A stretch of 64,000 nt of DNA from Diabrotica undecimpunctata. Its lineage: Eukaryota > Arthropoda > Insecta > Coleoptera > Chrysomelidae. Positions within the stretch are counted from its first letter, which is position 1, and every line of letters begins with the position of its first letter. The position numbers and the translations under genes were made by a program. Shown piece after piece: positions 1-11,067 of this stretch. The notes below the pieces were generated by a model that ran no database searches, had not been told where the DNA came from, and saw nothing but the letters and a program-made list of their open reading frames with translations. The DNA lies in the NCBI RefSeq assembly GCF_040954645.1, contig NC_092803.1, positions 119,925,461 through 119,989,460 of the forward strand, given 5' to 3'.

Positions 1-142
1 TGACATTTTTGGAACACTCCCTTCTCTTGTCTAGATCTTATCTATTGCCCTGAAGCTATTTTTTTGTGGCATTTTAAAGTAATTACTATTTTAATGGGAA
101 TAAGCCACAATTGAAGGTTAAAATAAGTTTATTGACGTTTGA

Positions 143-1450
143 CATTAATCCAACTTGTAAATACAACACATTTTGGAGACGGCTATCGCCGTATTCCCGT
201 TCTCCTCCGCCAATTCTCTCGGTCCAATGCATGCTCCTCCTCCAATCCTCTCGATTCCATCGCTCTTCTAATTCCTTCATTCCATGAGCATAGAGGTCTA
301 CCTCTTTTTCTTCTTCCAGAGGGCTTCCATTTGTGAAGTTTTTGGGGCCAGCGTTCGTCAGGCATTCTCAATAGGTGTCCAAACCATTTTGAACATCAAC
401 CTCTTCTTTCTGTTCTGTCAATGACTGTTTCTGTAGCATTCATGTTATTTCTTATAGATTCGTTGGTCTTCCTTTCCTGCCTTGATGTTCCAGCACTTCT
501 TCTCAAATAATTCATTTCAACTTCTAACAATCTTCTCTTCAGGTCTGCAGTATTTGTCCATACTTCAGAGCCATAACAAAGAACTGATTCAACCATGGTT
601 TGCCCTATACTTATTTTGTTCCTTTTGGAAATGTTGCGATCCCACCATAAGGAGTTCAGACATCCTACAATTTTACGTCCTTGATTAATTCGGTGTTTAC
701 TTTCGCTTTCTCCCAAGCCGTTCTTAGTAATGAGTACACCCAAATATTTAAATTTTTCCATTTGTTTGATTTCCACGTCCTCGTCTATCAACACTTCAAA
801 CCTTGAATCTGAATTTATAACTAAATATTCCGTTTTCTTCATGTAATTTCTTTTCGTTTCTTCTGACTTGTAATCCCCATTTTACATATTTTTTGTATAG
901 ACGCTTTATCATAAATTCTAGATCATAAAAATCTTAAGCTACGACGACTTGGTCATCCTCAAACTTCAGGGAGTACAGTACGTCATTTTCTATGGAGATT
1001 CCCATTCCCTGGCAGTAGTTTTTCCAATTTTGGAGGGCTCCCTCAATATATAAATTAAACAGTAAGGGTGACATACTGCATCCTTGTTTTAGTCCTTTAG
1101 TTGCGTTTATGGTCTCTGATAGTCTATTTTCGATTTTCAGGTAAGTAGTGTTATCCCTGGAGAGACGTTTTCCGAGTCAATGAGAGCAGCCCAAAATCGC
1201 AAGAGATGGAGAGAATTGACAGCCCGCATTGTAGGAAATCACGATCCTCAGCAATGAGGAAACGACAAGAGAGAGTGTGTTATCCCTGTATACTTCTGTG
1301 ATTATTCCTAAAATGTATGGACTAATGTCGAGTTGTTGTAAAGCTTGCCATAATTTAAGTCTTGGAACTGTATCATACGCCTTTTCTAGGTCGATGAAGG
1401 CTAGATGTACTTCGGTACCAACCGATATTCTTTTTTCCATTAATTGTTGG
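143..1450 (-). pseudogene. LINE reverse transcriptase fragment (minus strand)
   Basis: Three minus-strand reading pieces give the 3' half of a non-LTR retrotransposon ORF. Bases 1290-1440 encode the RT segment with VHLAFIDLEKAYDTVPRLKL. Bases 396-842 encode KTEYLVI, FKYLGVLITKNGL and LCYGSEVW. Bases 183-371 encode the basic C-terminus with GRRKRGRP. Frameshifts separate the pieces, part of the catalytic core is missing and a 117-base insertion sits at 1160-1276, so it is dead. The motifs match the LINE at 11068-12633. An RTE-like clade is likely but not proven. Confidence 0.75.
1160..1276 (+). mobile_element. 117-base 5'-truncated LINE tail with 12-base target duplication
   Basis: GTGTTATCCCTG is present at 1148-1159 and again at 1277-1288, flanking the insert exactly. 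The insert reads in the plus direction as the end of a LINE protein (RAAQNRKRWRELTARIVGNH), then a stop and a short purine-rich tail. It has landed inside the older minus-strand LINE. Confidence 0.65.
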
Positions 1451-1566
1451 ATTATAAACAGTGCAGGATTATAAAAGTTATCAGTGCAAGATCAAAGATT
1501 CAAACGTCAATAAACTTATTTTAACCTTCAATTTCAGCTTATTCCCATTAAAATAGTAATTAGATC

Positions 1567-2138
1567 TTATCTGTGTCGTTGGCCCGGTTGGTGTTTCTCT
1601 TCTTCTTCTTTCTTTTTAATGGTTGCTCGGGTGTAATTGTGAACACTATTCCATCCCTCTGTACTTCCCGTCATCTTCACGATCATCTCTCTTACAGTCA
1701 CAGGGATCACACCTATTTCTTTATACATTCTGTTTCTCTCCACTATACATTTATTACACTCCAGCATTGTGTGAGTAACAATGTTGGAATATTCGTAGTA
1801 TAGGCATTTATCTGTATCTGTCTTTCTGAAACTATGAAGATACGCCCTAAAATATAGACAATCTACCCAGTCCCTTAGGCTCGGGATCAGCATCTTGGTC
1901 CACTGGGAAACATCTTTCTGGTTGTTCCACTCTTCTTGCCATCTTTCCATTGATCTTTCCCTTTCTTCTTTTTTTTTATAGCTGTTGTCAAATGCTCTCT
2001 TCTCTCATAGAGATGTCTCTTTTCTACTGCTAACACATGCAGAGGAACATAACCCGTGATAGTCCACAAGGCCGCCGCAGATACAGACCTGTAGGCGCAT
2101 GCTACTTGCAACAGACTCGTTCTGTCTACTTTTGTCAT
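1567..2138 (-). pseudogene. R1-like LINE, C-terminal end
   Basis: Two overlapping minus-strand frames give the end of an R1-clade polyprotein. Bases 1887-2138 contain VSAAALWTITGYVPLHVLAVE, typical of the region after RT in R1 elements. Bases 1567-1950 contain FRAYLHSF followed by a Cys/His array (HTMLECNKC, then ERNRMYKEIG) like the R1 C-terminal zinc knuckle. A frameshift near 1930 separates them. The RT and endonuclease are absent, so the copy is strongly 5'-truncated. Confidence 0.7.
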
Positions 2139-2419
2139 AAGCCTAATATTAGGAATCTATATCTAAATATAATGATAAATATTATTAATTATTGTGTATT
2201 TATACAATAATTATTGTGTTCTACATATTTAAAGTGGTAATTTAATTATTTAATTAGCGTTTTGGATTTTTTGTATTGTGTGTGAAAGACAAGTTACATT
2301 TTCCTACTATTCTTTATATATTTTTTACTTTATATGCCCTGGGGGGGTGGGGTTAACCCTCAAAACCCCCCTGGGTGCGCCACAGGCGGCTGGTGAGGGA
2401 GCTCACCATCCATTATTAC

Positions 2420-3213
2420 CATCACCAATTGATAAATTTTGCCACCAGTAAAAACATGGTTATAAGTTCCACATGCTTCCCACATAAAGACATATACCAA
2501 ATTACATGGATTTCACCAGATGGAACCACAATAAATCAAATCAACCATGTGTTGGTAGACAAAAGGGCAGCCAGTAGTATCTCAGATGTGAAAACACGAC
2601 GAGGAGCATACTGTGGATCAGACCATCTTTTACTCCAAACCAAATTTAGATGCAGAGTTAACAAAGAAAGAAATGAAAGAGAATAAAGATCAAACAAACT
2701 GGACCTGGAAAAACTGAAGATTTAGGAATGTAAAGAGAAGTTCAAAGAAGAAGTCGCAAATGAGTTAAGGACTCTAGAACTGCACGCAGAGGGAATTGAA
2801 TAATATCAAAACAGCAGTACTGACAGTGGCAGCGTCCACCCTGGGAAACAAGAAAAAGGCGAGAAGAGGAGCATGGTTCGATAACGAGTGCAGACAAGCA
2901 AAAAAGGAAAGAAATGAAGCACACAAAATGTATATAACAAGAAAAACACGGGACGAACATCATTTGAAGTCGCAAGACGGAAAGCAGACAAGATATGTAG
3001 AAATAAAAAAAGAGCCTATGGAAATGGACAAATAGAAAAATGGAAGAAAATTTCAAAAATAACGAAATTAGCTGGGGGTTTAGAAAACCTAAAAAATATA
3101 AAAAATGGGTATAATCCTCAAACAAGTATATGTAAAGATGAAAGTGGGCAAATAATCAGTGACCAACAGAAAGTCACAGAAACCTCGAAGCATTATTTTC
3201 AGACCCTACTTGG
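2420..3213 (+). pseudogene. RTE-like LINE, endonuclease and linker (left part)
   Basis: The frame at 2375-2686 has the C-terminal half of an AP-type endonuclease: INFATSKNMVISSTCFPHKD, TWISPDG, INHVLVDKR and the catalytic-type SDH in CGSDHLL. The frame at 2796-3035 and its continuation to 3213 give the charged linker that precedes RT in this clade (ARRGAWFDNECRQAKKERNE, ending YFQTLLG). The copy is cut at 3213 by a Tc1-like transposon and resumes at 5336, so the two parts are one LINE. Frameshifts near 2690 and 3035 make it inactive. Confidence 0.75.
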
Positions 3214-3215
3214 TA

Positions 3216-5333
3216 CACTTCCCGTCATATAAAACTGGTACACTTTTTTTTCGCAATGTAAACCTGTGTTCAGACTGGACACAATGGTTCGTGAATTAAT
3301 TCGTTGTTGCCGTCACAGATAATGGAATTTCAGTAAATTTAAATAAAACGTAAAGTGTAAAAAATAACGTTCAAAAATGTATAAAGTTTTTAGATAGGTA
3401 TTATTTTTATTATTAACAACAAAAAACCGTATCTAATAAATTTAATAACTAGAGGATTGAGTTATTGTCCAAAATGTTGAACGATATTTAAACTTAGGGT
3501 ATTGGCACAGGGAACATTGGAATGCATCTACTGTAATTTTATACTTCAATTACTTACAGAACACAAACTGTTGACTGTATGTTATGTCAATATGTTTAGT
3601 AAGAGGCAAACTACCTAAATTAATTTATTATTTATTATATAAACGATAAATGTGAAAAACTAACATTATACTTTATCCTACGTAGATTATAAACTAGAAA
3701 ATATCCGGGGCGAAAAGTGCTTTTCAAAACTTTTACATTACAATCCAATATCTCACTGTAATGTTCCTTATGGAGGTTGAATCTACACCCTAATTGTAAT
3801 CCGTTTTTATCTATAAATAGACTATTACTTTTTTACATTATTATGTATAAAATGTAAAGAAAAAACATTTACCTACCCATTAAGATGCATATTTTTTTCA
3901 AAATTAAATGATTTACGGTGTATAAATAATAATGAGAATAAAATTAAGCGGAGTAAGATATCATCGTCTGTCTTATCCTCTTATATCCTCTTATAACTGA
4001 AAAATGTTGGTTTAGTATCTACAGATGTTATCAGCGCGTGTAAACTTCCCGAACATATCCGAACGATTAAACATAAAAATTAAACATAAAAAATATTGCT
4101 TGCCATCAGTCAGATATAACAAGTTTGACAAATTTTGACAAATTTTTAAAGATGCCACGTCAGTTAAGTCAGTTTGATAAAACGATAATAATTTCAAAAA
4201 TAAAAGATGGTTGGTCTATTCGACAACTGGCTCAAGAGTTAAATAGAAGCAAAACCACAATCCACAACATTAAAAAAAATGAGAAAACGAGCAGACTTAT
4301 ATATAGAGGAGGTTTAGGAATGTGTTGGAGAATTGAAGGACGATTCAATACTGAAACCTATTTACATATATTAGATAATGCGATGTTGCCATCGGTTAGG
4401 GAAATTTTCCCCAACAATAATTTTATTTTCCAGCATGACAACTGTTCAATCCACACAGCCCACCGTCTACAGGATTACCTTATGGAAAATAGCATTGAGG
4501 CTCTTCCATTTCCATCTAAAAGTCCTGATATTAATCCAATAGAGAACGTTTGTGGACTTATGATCAACAAAATACAAAAATTAAATGTAGTTCCAAAAAC
4601 AGAGATCATTTATGGACCATCATTGAAGAAACCTGGGAAAGCTTGGCCGAAGATGAAAATTTGTCACTAAATTTAATAAACTTAGTTCCCAGAAGATTAC
4701 AAGAAGTGATTAATAAGAATGGAGATATGGCAAAATTGTAACTTTTCAAATTGTAATACACATATTTAAATTCAACACTTGTTCACTGCAAAAATTATTC
4801 ATTTTTTATTAATTTCAAATTAAATTTTAAATTTTTCCAGTGGGTTTTATTTACTGTAGTATTCCACAACTAAATACATTTTTGTGCTACACTTTACGAG
4901 AAACCGATCACACCTCTCGATTTGAAATTAAACATAATAATTTAAAGTCATATCTAGATTTATTGTCTATCATTATTTTTAAATTGAAATATTTTCATAA
5001 ATTATAATAAAACACGAATCAATGTATGGTTACTGAGATAATGGAAAATTTCAAAATGAATAGAATTGTTTAAGATATATGTTTAAATAAATGTTTAAAT
5101 ATAAATGTGACTGACTGATCGAGAATGCTCGATATTGTTTTAGTTTTTAATATACTAAAACCTGCGACCTGTCGCACAGCACTGCTTTAAGCTGGTTTGA
5201 TATAATATTTTCGTTGAACTGGCAACGTTGCCTTCGAAATTAGAATGACACATGTAAAAAGCTCAACTTACACAACTTGAAAAACACGATTTTCGGTTAT
5301 AAGAGTTGTACCAGTTTTTTATGACGCGAACGG
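3216..5333 (+). mobile_element. Tc1-like DNA transposon inside the RTE-like LINE
   Basis: TA dinucleotides at 3214-3215 and 5334-5335 flank the element. Its ends are imperfect inverted repeats of about 30 bases sharing CGTCATA and AAAACTGGTACA. The interior holds a degraded transposase on the plus strand (4152-4741). The stretches 3216-4150 and 4745-5333 are AT-rich and I see no other gene in them. Confidence 0.75.
4152..4741 (+). pseudogene. Tc1-type (DD34E) transposase, internally deleted
   Basis: The N-terminus starting MPRQLSQFD carries the helix-turn-helix (IRQLAQELNRSKTTIHNI) used for end binding. It then jumps straight to the last part of the catalytic domain: the second catalytic Asp is in FQHDNCSIH and the Glu in SPDINPIE, with 34 residues between them as expected for DD34E. 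The first catalytic Asp region is missing. After about 4560 the frame shifts, and the C-terminus (IIEETWESLAEDENLSLNLI) is in another frame, ending at 4741. The protein cannot catalyse transposition. Confidence 0.75.
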
Positions 5334-5335
5334 TA

Positions 5336-6735
5336 CACAAGTAGACATGGAAGATGAAATTGGTACGAACTACGTAGAAGAGAATGAAGTAGAGAATAGA
5401 GTAGAAGCTCCAACCATAGAGGAAGTTCTCGAAGCTATTAAGGCCCAGAAAAACAATAAAGCCCTGGGAGTCGACGAAATACCAGCAGAATTATATAGCA
5501 CATCCACGTGCTCATCAAAGACATATGACAAGAAGAGAAAATACTCGACAACTGGAAGAAAAGTATAGTAGGCCTGATCTATAAACAACTCCAGTGCAAA
5601 AACTAGCGTGGAATTTCTCTATATGTACAGCATATAAAGTCTTCATGTATATTATAAACCAGCGGCTCCCACCACTAGCAGAAAATATTATTGAAGAGTA
5701 TCAGACGGGCTTCCGACGGAGAAGATCGACACTGGATCAAATATTTACAGTCAAATAGATCTTGAGTAAATCATGGGAACATGACATTTATGTTCACAAC
5801 GTGTTTGTAAACTTCAAACAGGCATACAACTCAGTCAAAAGGAACAAACTCTACAATTATATTGGCTGAATTGGCAATGCCACACAAGCTAATTTGTGTA
5901 CGAATACAAAACCACCGGACAGACTTTTTCAAAATTTCGCAGGGACTAAAGCAGGGAGATGGGCTGGCCCCAACTTTGTTTAACCTGGCACTGGAGTATG
6001 CGGTTAGGCAAATGCAAACTGAACGAGGAAACCTACCGACCAACCGAACGGTTCAACTGGCCGCTTATGCCGATGATATTAATATTATAAGTAGAACATC
6101 AACAGGAGCACAGGAAACATACGCAGAGTTAAAAACGCAAACAAAAAGGCTAGGTCTGGAAATTAACACAGAAAAAACAAAAATAATGATACAGACGAGA
6201 AGAAAATATATTAGTCCCACAAAACATTACACATGAAGATGACATTGAAACGGTTGGAACGTTTACATACCTGGGAGTAGAAATATTTACCGACGGATCA
6301 GAAGATGGAGTAATACGGAAGAGAATAAGGCAAGCAACCAAAAGCAAACTCGACACATTCGAATAGAAAGTACTGAGGAGAATACTAGGACCTGTGAGGG
6401 AAAACGGAATCTTCAGAAGTCGATACAACCACGAGCTTTATCGACTTTATAAGGAAGCAGCACTATCAGACTTCATTAGAATACCAATATTGCAATAGGC
6501 CGGACATGTGATAAGAATGGGAGAGGATAGGCTTCCAAAAAGACCACCGAATGCTAGAATGTAGGGAAAGAAACCGGTTGGACAGCCAATAAAGCCCTGG
6601 AAAGACACAGTAAACAGCGACACACAAGCTCTTTTAGGAGTCCGTGTATGAAGAAGATCAGCCACAGACAAGCAAGAATGAAGGCAAAAAATAAAGAAGC
6701 TCAATTTAGGCTGTAGTTCTGTAGAAGAAGAAAGC
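5336..6735 (+). pseudogene. RTE-like LINE, reverse transcriptase part (right part)
   Basis: This continues the LINE cut at 3213. Bases 5347-5568 contain the RT start (VLEAIKAQKNNKALGVDEIPAEL). Bases 5862-6236 contain QGLKQGDGLAPTLFNLALEY and the catalytic box YADD, then LGLEINTEKTK. Bases 6240-6700 contain FTYLGVEI and the basic C-terminus (GHVIRMGEDRLPKRPP), with in-frame stops. Frameshifts between 5570 and 5860 and several stops make it inactive. It ends near 6735 with a short tail after GTAGAAGAAG. Confidence 0.8.
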
Positions 6736-6876
6736 TGGTGAGTGATGGCTACCGGGCGTTATCTACCCTACAAAAGTAAGGTACAAACAATTTTAACATG
6801 TGTAAACATATTTACACCTTTCAGTTGAAACGTCATTCATTTTCTGTTGAAACTTAATTTCTGTTATAATTCCAAT

Positions 6877-7022
6877 AAAATAGTATATTAAAGTATAAGT
6901 GGATATTGAGGTCTTTAAAACACGCGCGATTTTCCGAGTACGACGGGACGGCGCACCCGGAGTGCTCGAAATAGAGCAAGTATTTTAAAGACCAGTTATC
7001 CACGAATACTTTACGCTATTTT
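6877..7022. repeat. Short MITE-like inverted repeat, about 146 bases
   Basis: About 40 bases at each end are inverted copies (6877-6920 and 6983-7022), sharing AAAATAG, TAAAGTAT, GTGGATA and GTCTTTAAAA. The loop is clearly more GC-rich than its surroundings (ACGACGGGACGGCGCACCCG). It has no coding content. A non-autonomous DNA element is the simplest reading. Confidence 0.55.
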
Positions 7023-8350
7023 CTTTTTGGTGCACTGTGAAATCATGAATTATTACCTACTACAAAAAATTGAAATAAGAGCTAATAATGTAAAATGGTT
7101 GAATTTGTGATGTACATCAGTATACCTTTCGTTATTATGGAAATAAGACGAACAAAAATTAATTTGCAATCTCAGATTGCAATCAGTCACATCAGATTAA
7201 TTATTATTACTCGTTGTATATTGCCTAAATTAAGAATGAGAAGAATGTTTCAAACATTATTGGGAGTGCCATTAATGGAAGTACAACCCCATTGGCTTCC
7301 GATAATGTCGGTAGTATTAATTTGAACAGCATTTCCTCTGATTTAAAAAACGGAAGTATAAATATTTCAAACAATACCAACTGTACTTTTCACATTTAAT
7401 TCATTTAAAAGATTAAGATTTCCAAATATTTAAATAAAGCTTTTGAAATATTTTTTAGTAATATTTTGCCCACGGCACATGGGCAAAAGTATTGTCTAAG
7501 CGATGCCCCTGGGAATTGGCGAACTATGGAGAATTATAGCCTAAATCGGTTTCAATGATCCCTATGCCTTATGAGCGAATCGGCAGCTTGACAAGGAAGC
7601 TTTGCAGTACTTTTTGCTAAGGGATGGTTCGATACAAGAGACTTGAGTATTCCAGAGTCAAATATAAGATCCATAGGTGTTGGCGAATAGCTTATATAAA
7701 GGCGATCTGCCAAAGTTCAGAGGACTTGTATAATAGTTAATGTGTACGGTTTTCAATGTTCTTATCAGAACTACACTTAAATTGTGATTGTGCTGTACCA
7801 AGATATACCTATACTATTTAGTAGACTGTTTTTATTGCGTCTAATTACGCCGTATTTTAGTCTACCTAAAAAGTACGTATTACTTCTGCCTTGTAAACAT
7901 TTTTGTATTATAAACACAGACAGTGCACCTTTTATCTCAAAATACCTCTTTAAAAGTGAAGTATTTATATTAACATTTCGTTCTAGGTAGTCTGGCTCTA
8001 AGACAAAGTTGTTTTGGTTTCCGATTGCGGTAGATATTAAGTAATCCGTCTCCAGTTATTCTATTAACTCGTATTAGCCATAAGTTCTTTTAATTGTGTC
8101 TCCCTTTGTTTGATCACGAAAATATAGAAAAAATTATCTTTCCAGAGTTTTATTGTCGGGCTGCAACCAGAAGCTGCCCTCATTACCACGTCATCACCTC
8201 TTCTGTTTCATGTTTTATTTGTTTCGACCAGATAAGATTAAGATTTCGACCTGAGTTTAAGGGATCGTGCCCACTTTTTTGTGAGAGACTTGTTTCTAGA
8301 CGCATAGCCTAAGGGTAAACTTAAATTTTTTTATAATTGAATTGGAGATA
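7023..8350. other. No gene recognised
   Basis: Small open frames at 7095-7325, 7784-7990 and 8094-8312 have no recognisable motif and no codon signature. A 9-base hairpin lies around 7465-7490 (TTTTGCCCA facing TGGGCAAAA). Otherwise this is AT-rich intergenic DNA. Confidence 0.5.
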
Positions 8351-8352
8351 TA

Positions 8353-10180
8353 CGAGCCCCTTCCCATATCAGTTAGCCCACCTATGGAATTTGGAGTTTA
8401 AGTCGATTACCATAAACAAATTATACTCTGCATGTTTTTATAAGTTCCCATATTAATTAATATGGCATTTTTATTAATATTTATTAAAAACATTACCCTT
8501 ATGGTTTTTTATTTATTTTCAACAATAAAAAAATAAAAAAAAAATTTATGTCAAATCTTTAGTAAACGGTATGAATAAATTTATTTATACCTTTTACTAA
8601 AGATTTGAAATAGAAATTTTTTGTGATACATGATATACAGCCAGCTGCAGGAACTTAGTTTCCTAGTGGATAATAAAAAAATTCACAAAACCCTGACTAT
8701 GAATTCACTTATGTCAACATAAGTTTATAAATCCAGATCTAGCTATGGAAAAATGATATCAAAACAATAATATTGTCAGTTAATGTCAAATGTATTTTGT
8801 AGTATTGTAAAGCTTTTTTCCACTTGTAGATTGTACAATGAGTCGAGTCATCGAGTTAGATTCTAACTCGATGGTCGAGGTAAAGTTATCGATCAGAAAA
8901 TTTGTTCAATCATTATTAGATTTAATTCTGGAAAATTCAATTAGAAAATCGCGAATATGTTGCAATTGTCACGCTATAGTGTAAGAAATGTAGTCATAAG
9001 ATACAAAACTACAGGTTCGGTCGTCACAAAACCTGGAAATGTACGAAAAAGTAAAATAACCGTAGCAGATCGAAGGGCATTGGGATGCATTATAGTATAG
9101 AGTTAAGCGTTTTATGGAGTGACGTTATTGGAAGACACGTTTCTTGATCAACATGTCACCGAGAGCCCCATAAATTAGGATTTGGTACTTACAAAGTAAG
9201 TTTTATAGTTAAAAAAATTAGTACGAATTGTTTTTAATAAATGTCATTTTATTTTAGGCTAAGGAAAAGCCCCTTTTACCATTACAACAAAAGAAAATAT
9301 ACTAAGATGGCCAAAAGAGCATATAGATTGGACTCAGTCGTAATGGGATTACAATGGAGTGATGAGTCCAGATTTGAAGTGTGTCTTGGAGACAGTAGGA
9401 GTCGCGTCATTCGCAGGAAAAATGAAGCTATCCATCCCCAGTGTCTAAAGAGAAAAGTCAAACTTCCTGCATCAGTTATGATCTGGAGCAGCACGTCGTC
9501 TAAAGGTGTGGGAAAGTTACATTTTATCGATGGGATTGAAAACACGGTCAAATATTTGAATATTTCAGAAGAATCTTTTTTACCGATTATGGAACACCGT
9601 TTAACATCAGCGGAAGATTTTGTCTTCCAACAGGACGGCGCAGGTTGTTAAGCGTCAAAAGAGTTTAAAATTTAAAATGGATTGAGGACCATGGCATATC
9701 ACTTCTGGAATGGGTTTCTAATAGTCCCGACTTGTCCGATAGAGACTTTGTGGCGCGAAATAAAAAAAGCTTTGAGAAAACATCCTGCCAGGTCTGTCAA
9801 CGAATTGAAGGAAATATTGCAAAAAATATGAGATTCGTTTACATTAGAATTTTGTCAGAACTTGATAGAAACTATGCCTCGAAGAATTGTGGATGTCTTT
9901 AAAAATAAAGGGGATGTAACTCAGTGGTAAACTTTCACATTTTTTTTGTTATTACATATTCTAGGCGATTTTTTAAATTTATTATTATTCTGTTTAATCA
10001 ATATTTTTCATTAAGTTATAAAATATTTTCTATAATTAGGAAATTCAAAAATGGTGTTCGATCTATTTCTTACGTTACATTAAAACTTCTAAAATTTACG
10101 CTGCGCTTTTATTTTTGTTCTCTAATATTTAATTTTCTTATCAATCTAACGTTGGGCCAACTGATATGAGAAGAGGCTCG
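8353..10180 (+). mobile_element. Second Tc1/mariner-like transposon, full length but degraded
   Basis: TA duplications (8351-8352 and 10181-10182) border inverted ends of about 27 bases, beginning CGAGCCCCTTCCCATATCAG on the left and with a matching inverse on the right. A broken transposase lies inside. A 56-base near-perfect palindrome (8552-8607) sits just inside the left end. Confidence 0.7.
8839..9930 (+). pseudogene. Tc1-type transposase, frameshifted
   Basis: The N-terminal DNA-binding part is readable in broken frames around 8900-9080 (LQLSRYSVRNVVIRYKTTGS). The open stretch 9241-9651 holds the first catalytic Asp in LQWSDESRF and the second in FQQDGAGC. After a stop and frameshift, the third acidic box is degenerate around 9700-9760 (IETLWREIKKALRKHPARS), and the C-terminus (CQNLIETMPRRI, then GDVTQW) runs to about 9930. 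Multiple stops and shifts mean no functional product. Confidence 0.7.
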
Positions 10181-10501
10181 TATGTATATAATTCATTTTA
10201 CGACTAAATTTTTATTTACTTCATTTATTATGAAGTTAAAATATAATCATTAATTTCATCTACTGTGTACATTACGTGTATAATTTAAGAACCAAAAAGC
10301 TTTTTCCGTCGAAGAGCTGTGGTCCATACCTCTCATTTCTCATGTTTAAATAATTAATTTACTTTTTTTCAAGAATAACCTAGTTTTTGATCTGATCTCC
10401 CGACCGCAATTTATTTAGATACTAGTTTGTTGGTTGTATAATCCCATTTTTAACAGTAATAAATACAGTTTTTTGAAGTTTATTTTTATTAAATAATTTT
10501 G

Positions 10502-10637
<136 letters not shown>

Positions 10638-10732
10638 AAGAAATTTAATCTTTGCAGATTAGTTAAATAGTAAACTCTTAAATATTGGGGAAATCTGCAA
10701 GAAAGACTCTAATGTGTATCAATTGTTTCGCC

Positions 10733-10776
10733 GAACGTTTTCGCCAAAGAGAATTAATTTGGCTTCTTCAGGGCTG
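10733..10776 (-). ncRNA. Hammerhead-ribozyme-like motif, left arm
   Basis: This is the minus-strand copy of the motif described at 12714-12762: core CTGAAGA at 10771-10765, a GCCAAA/TTTGGC stem, then GAAAACGTTC. Arrangement and short stem III match the minimal hammerheads known from Penelope-like elements. Activity is unknown. Confidence 0.45.
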
Positions 10777-11067
10777 AAAGAGAATAAATTATAATTAGCT
10801 ACCATATATTATCTATTAAAACATTATTGATCTTACCGTAACTTAGAATTGTAGAGTTAGAATATTAAAAAACTTTGCTAGTAACATAGTGGTGTTTTTT
10901 GTTACTATGTGCAAAAAAAGTTTTTTATAAGGTTCGAAATGTCTTTACGTGTCAAGTTCAAAGCTACCATACATTTCGAACCTTATAAAAAACTTTTTTT
11001 GCACATAGTAACAAAAAACACCACTATGTTACTAGCAAAGTATTTTAATATTCTAACTCTACAATTC

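Larger units (their letters stand above)
44..1560. mobile_element. Inverted-repeat (foldback-like) element with a LINE inside
   Basis: Two arms of about 62 bases (80-142 and 1500-1562) are near-perfect inverted copies, sharing the motif TTTATTGACGTTT at their inner ends. A 12-base direct repeat, TAGATCTTATCT, occurs at 32-43 and 1561-1572 and fits a target-site duplication. The left end carries about 36 extra bases outside the arm (beginning near CTGAAGCTATT), as in the related element at 37963-38196. The interior is LINE sequence, so this looks like an inverted-repeat element that later took up a LINE fragment. The family is unnamed here; the GAAACGTC-type motif hints at Penelope-like terminal repeats. 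Confidence 0.6.

Noticed and set aside
2742..3125. Minus-strand frame of 127 codons, Phe/Leu-rich and membrane-like
   Set aside because: Antisense to the Lys/Glu-rich LINE linker; the apparent membrane character is an artefact.
7464..7490. 9-base hairpin TTTTGCCCA/TGGGCAAAA as a terminator
   Set aside because: No gene ends nearby, and this is eukaryotic DNA where such terminators are not expected.
8094..8312. 72-codon Cys-rich plus-strand frame
   Set aside because: No recognisable fold, no splice or start context, in a transposon-rich intergenic stretch.
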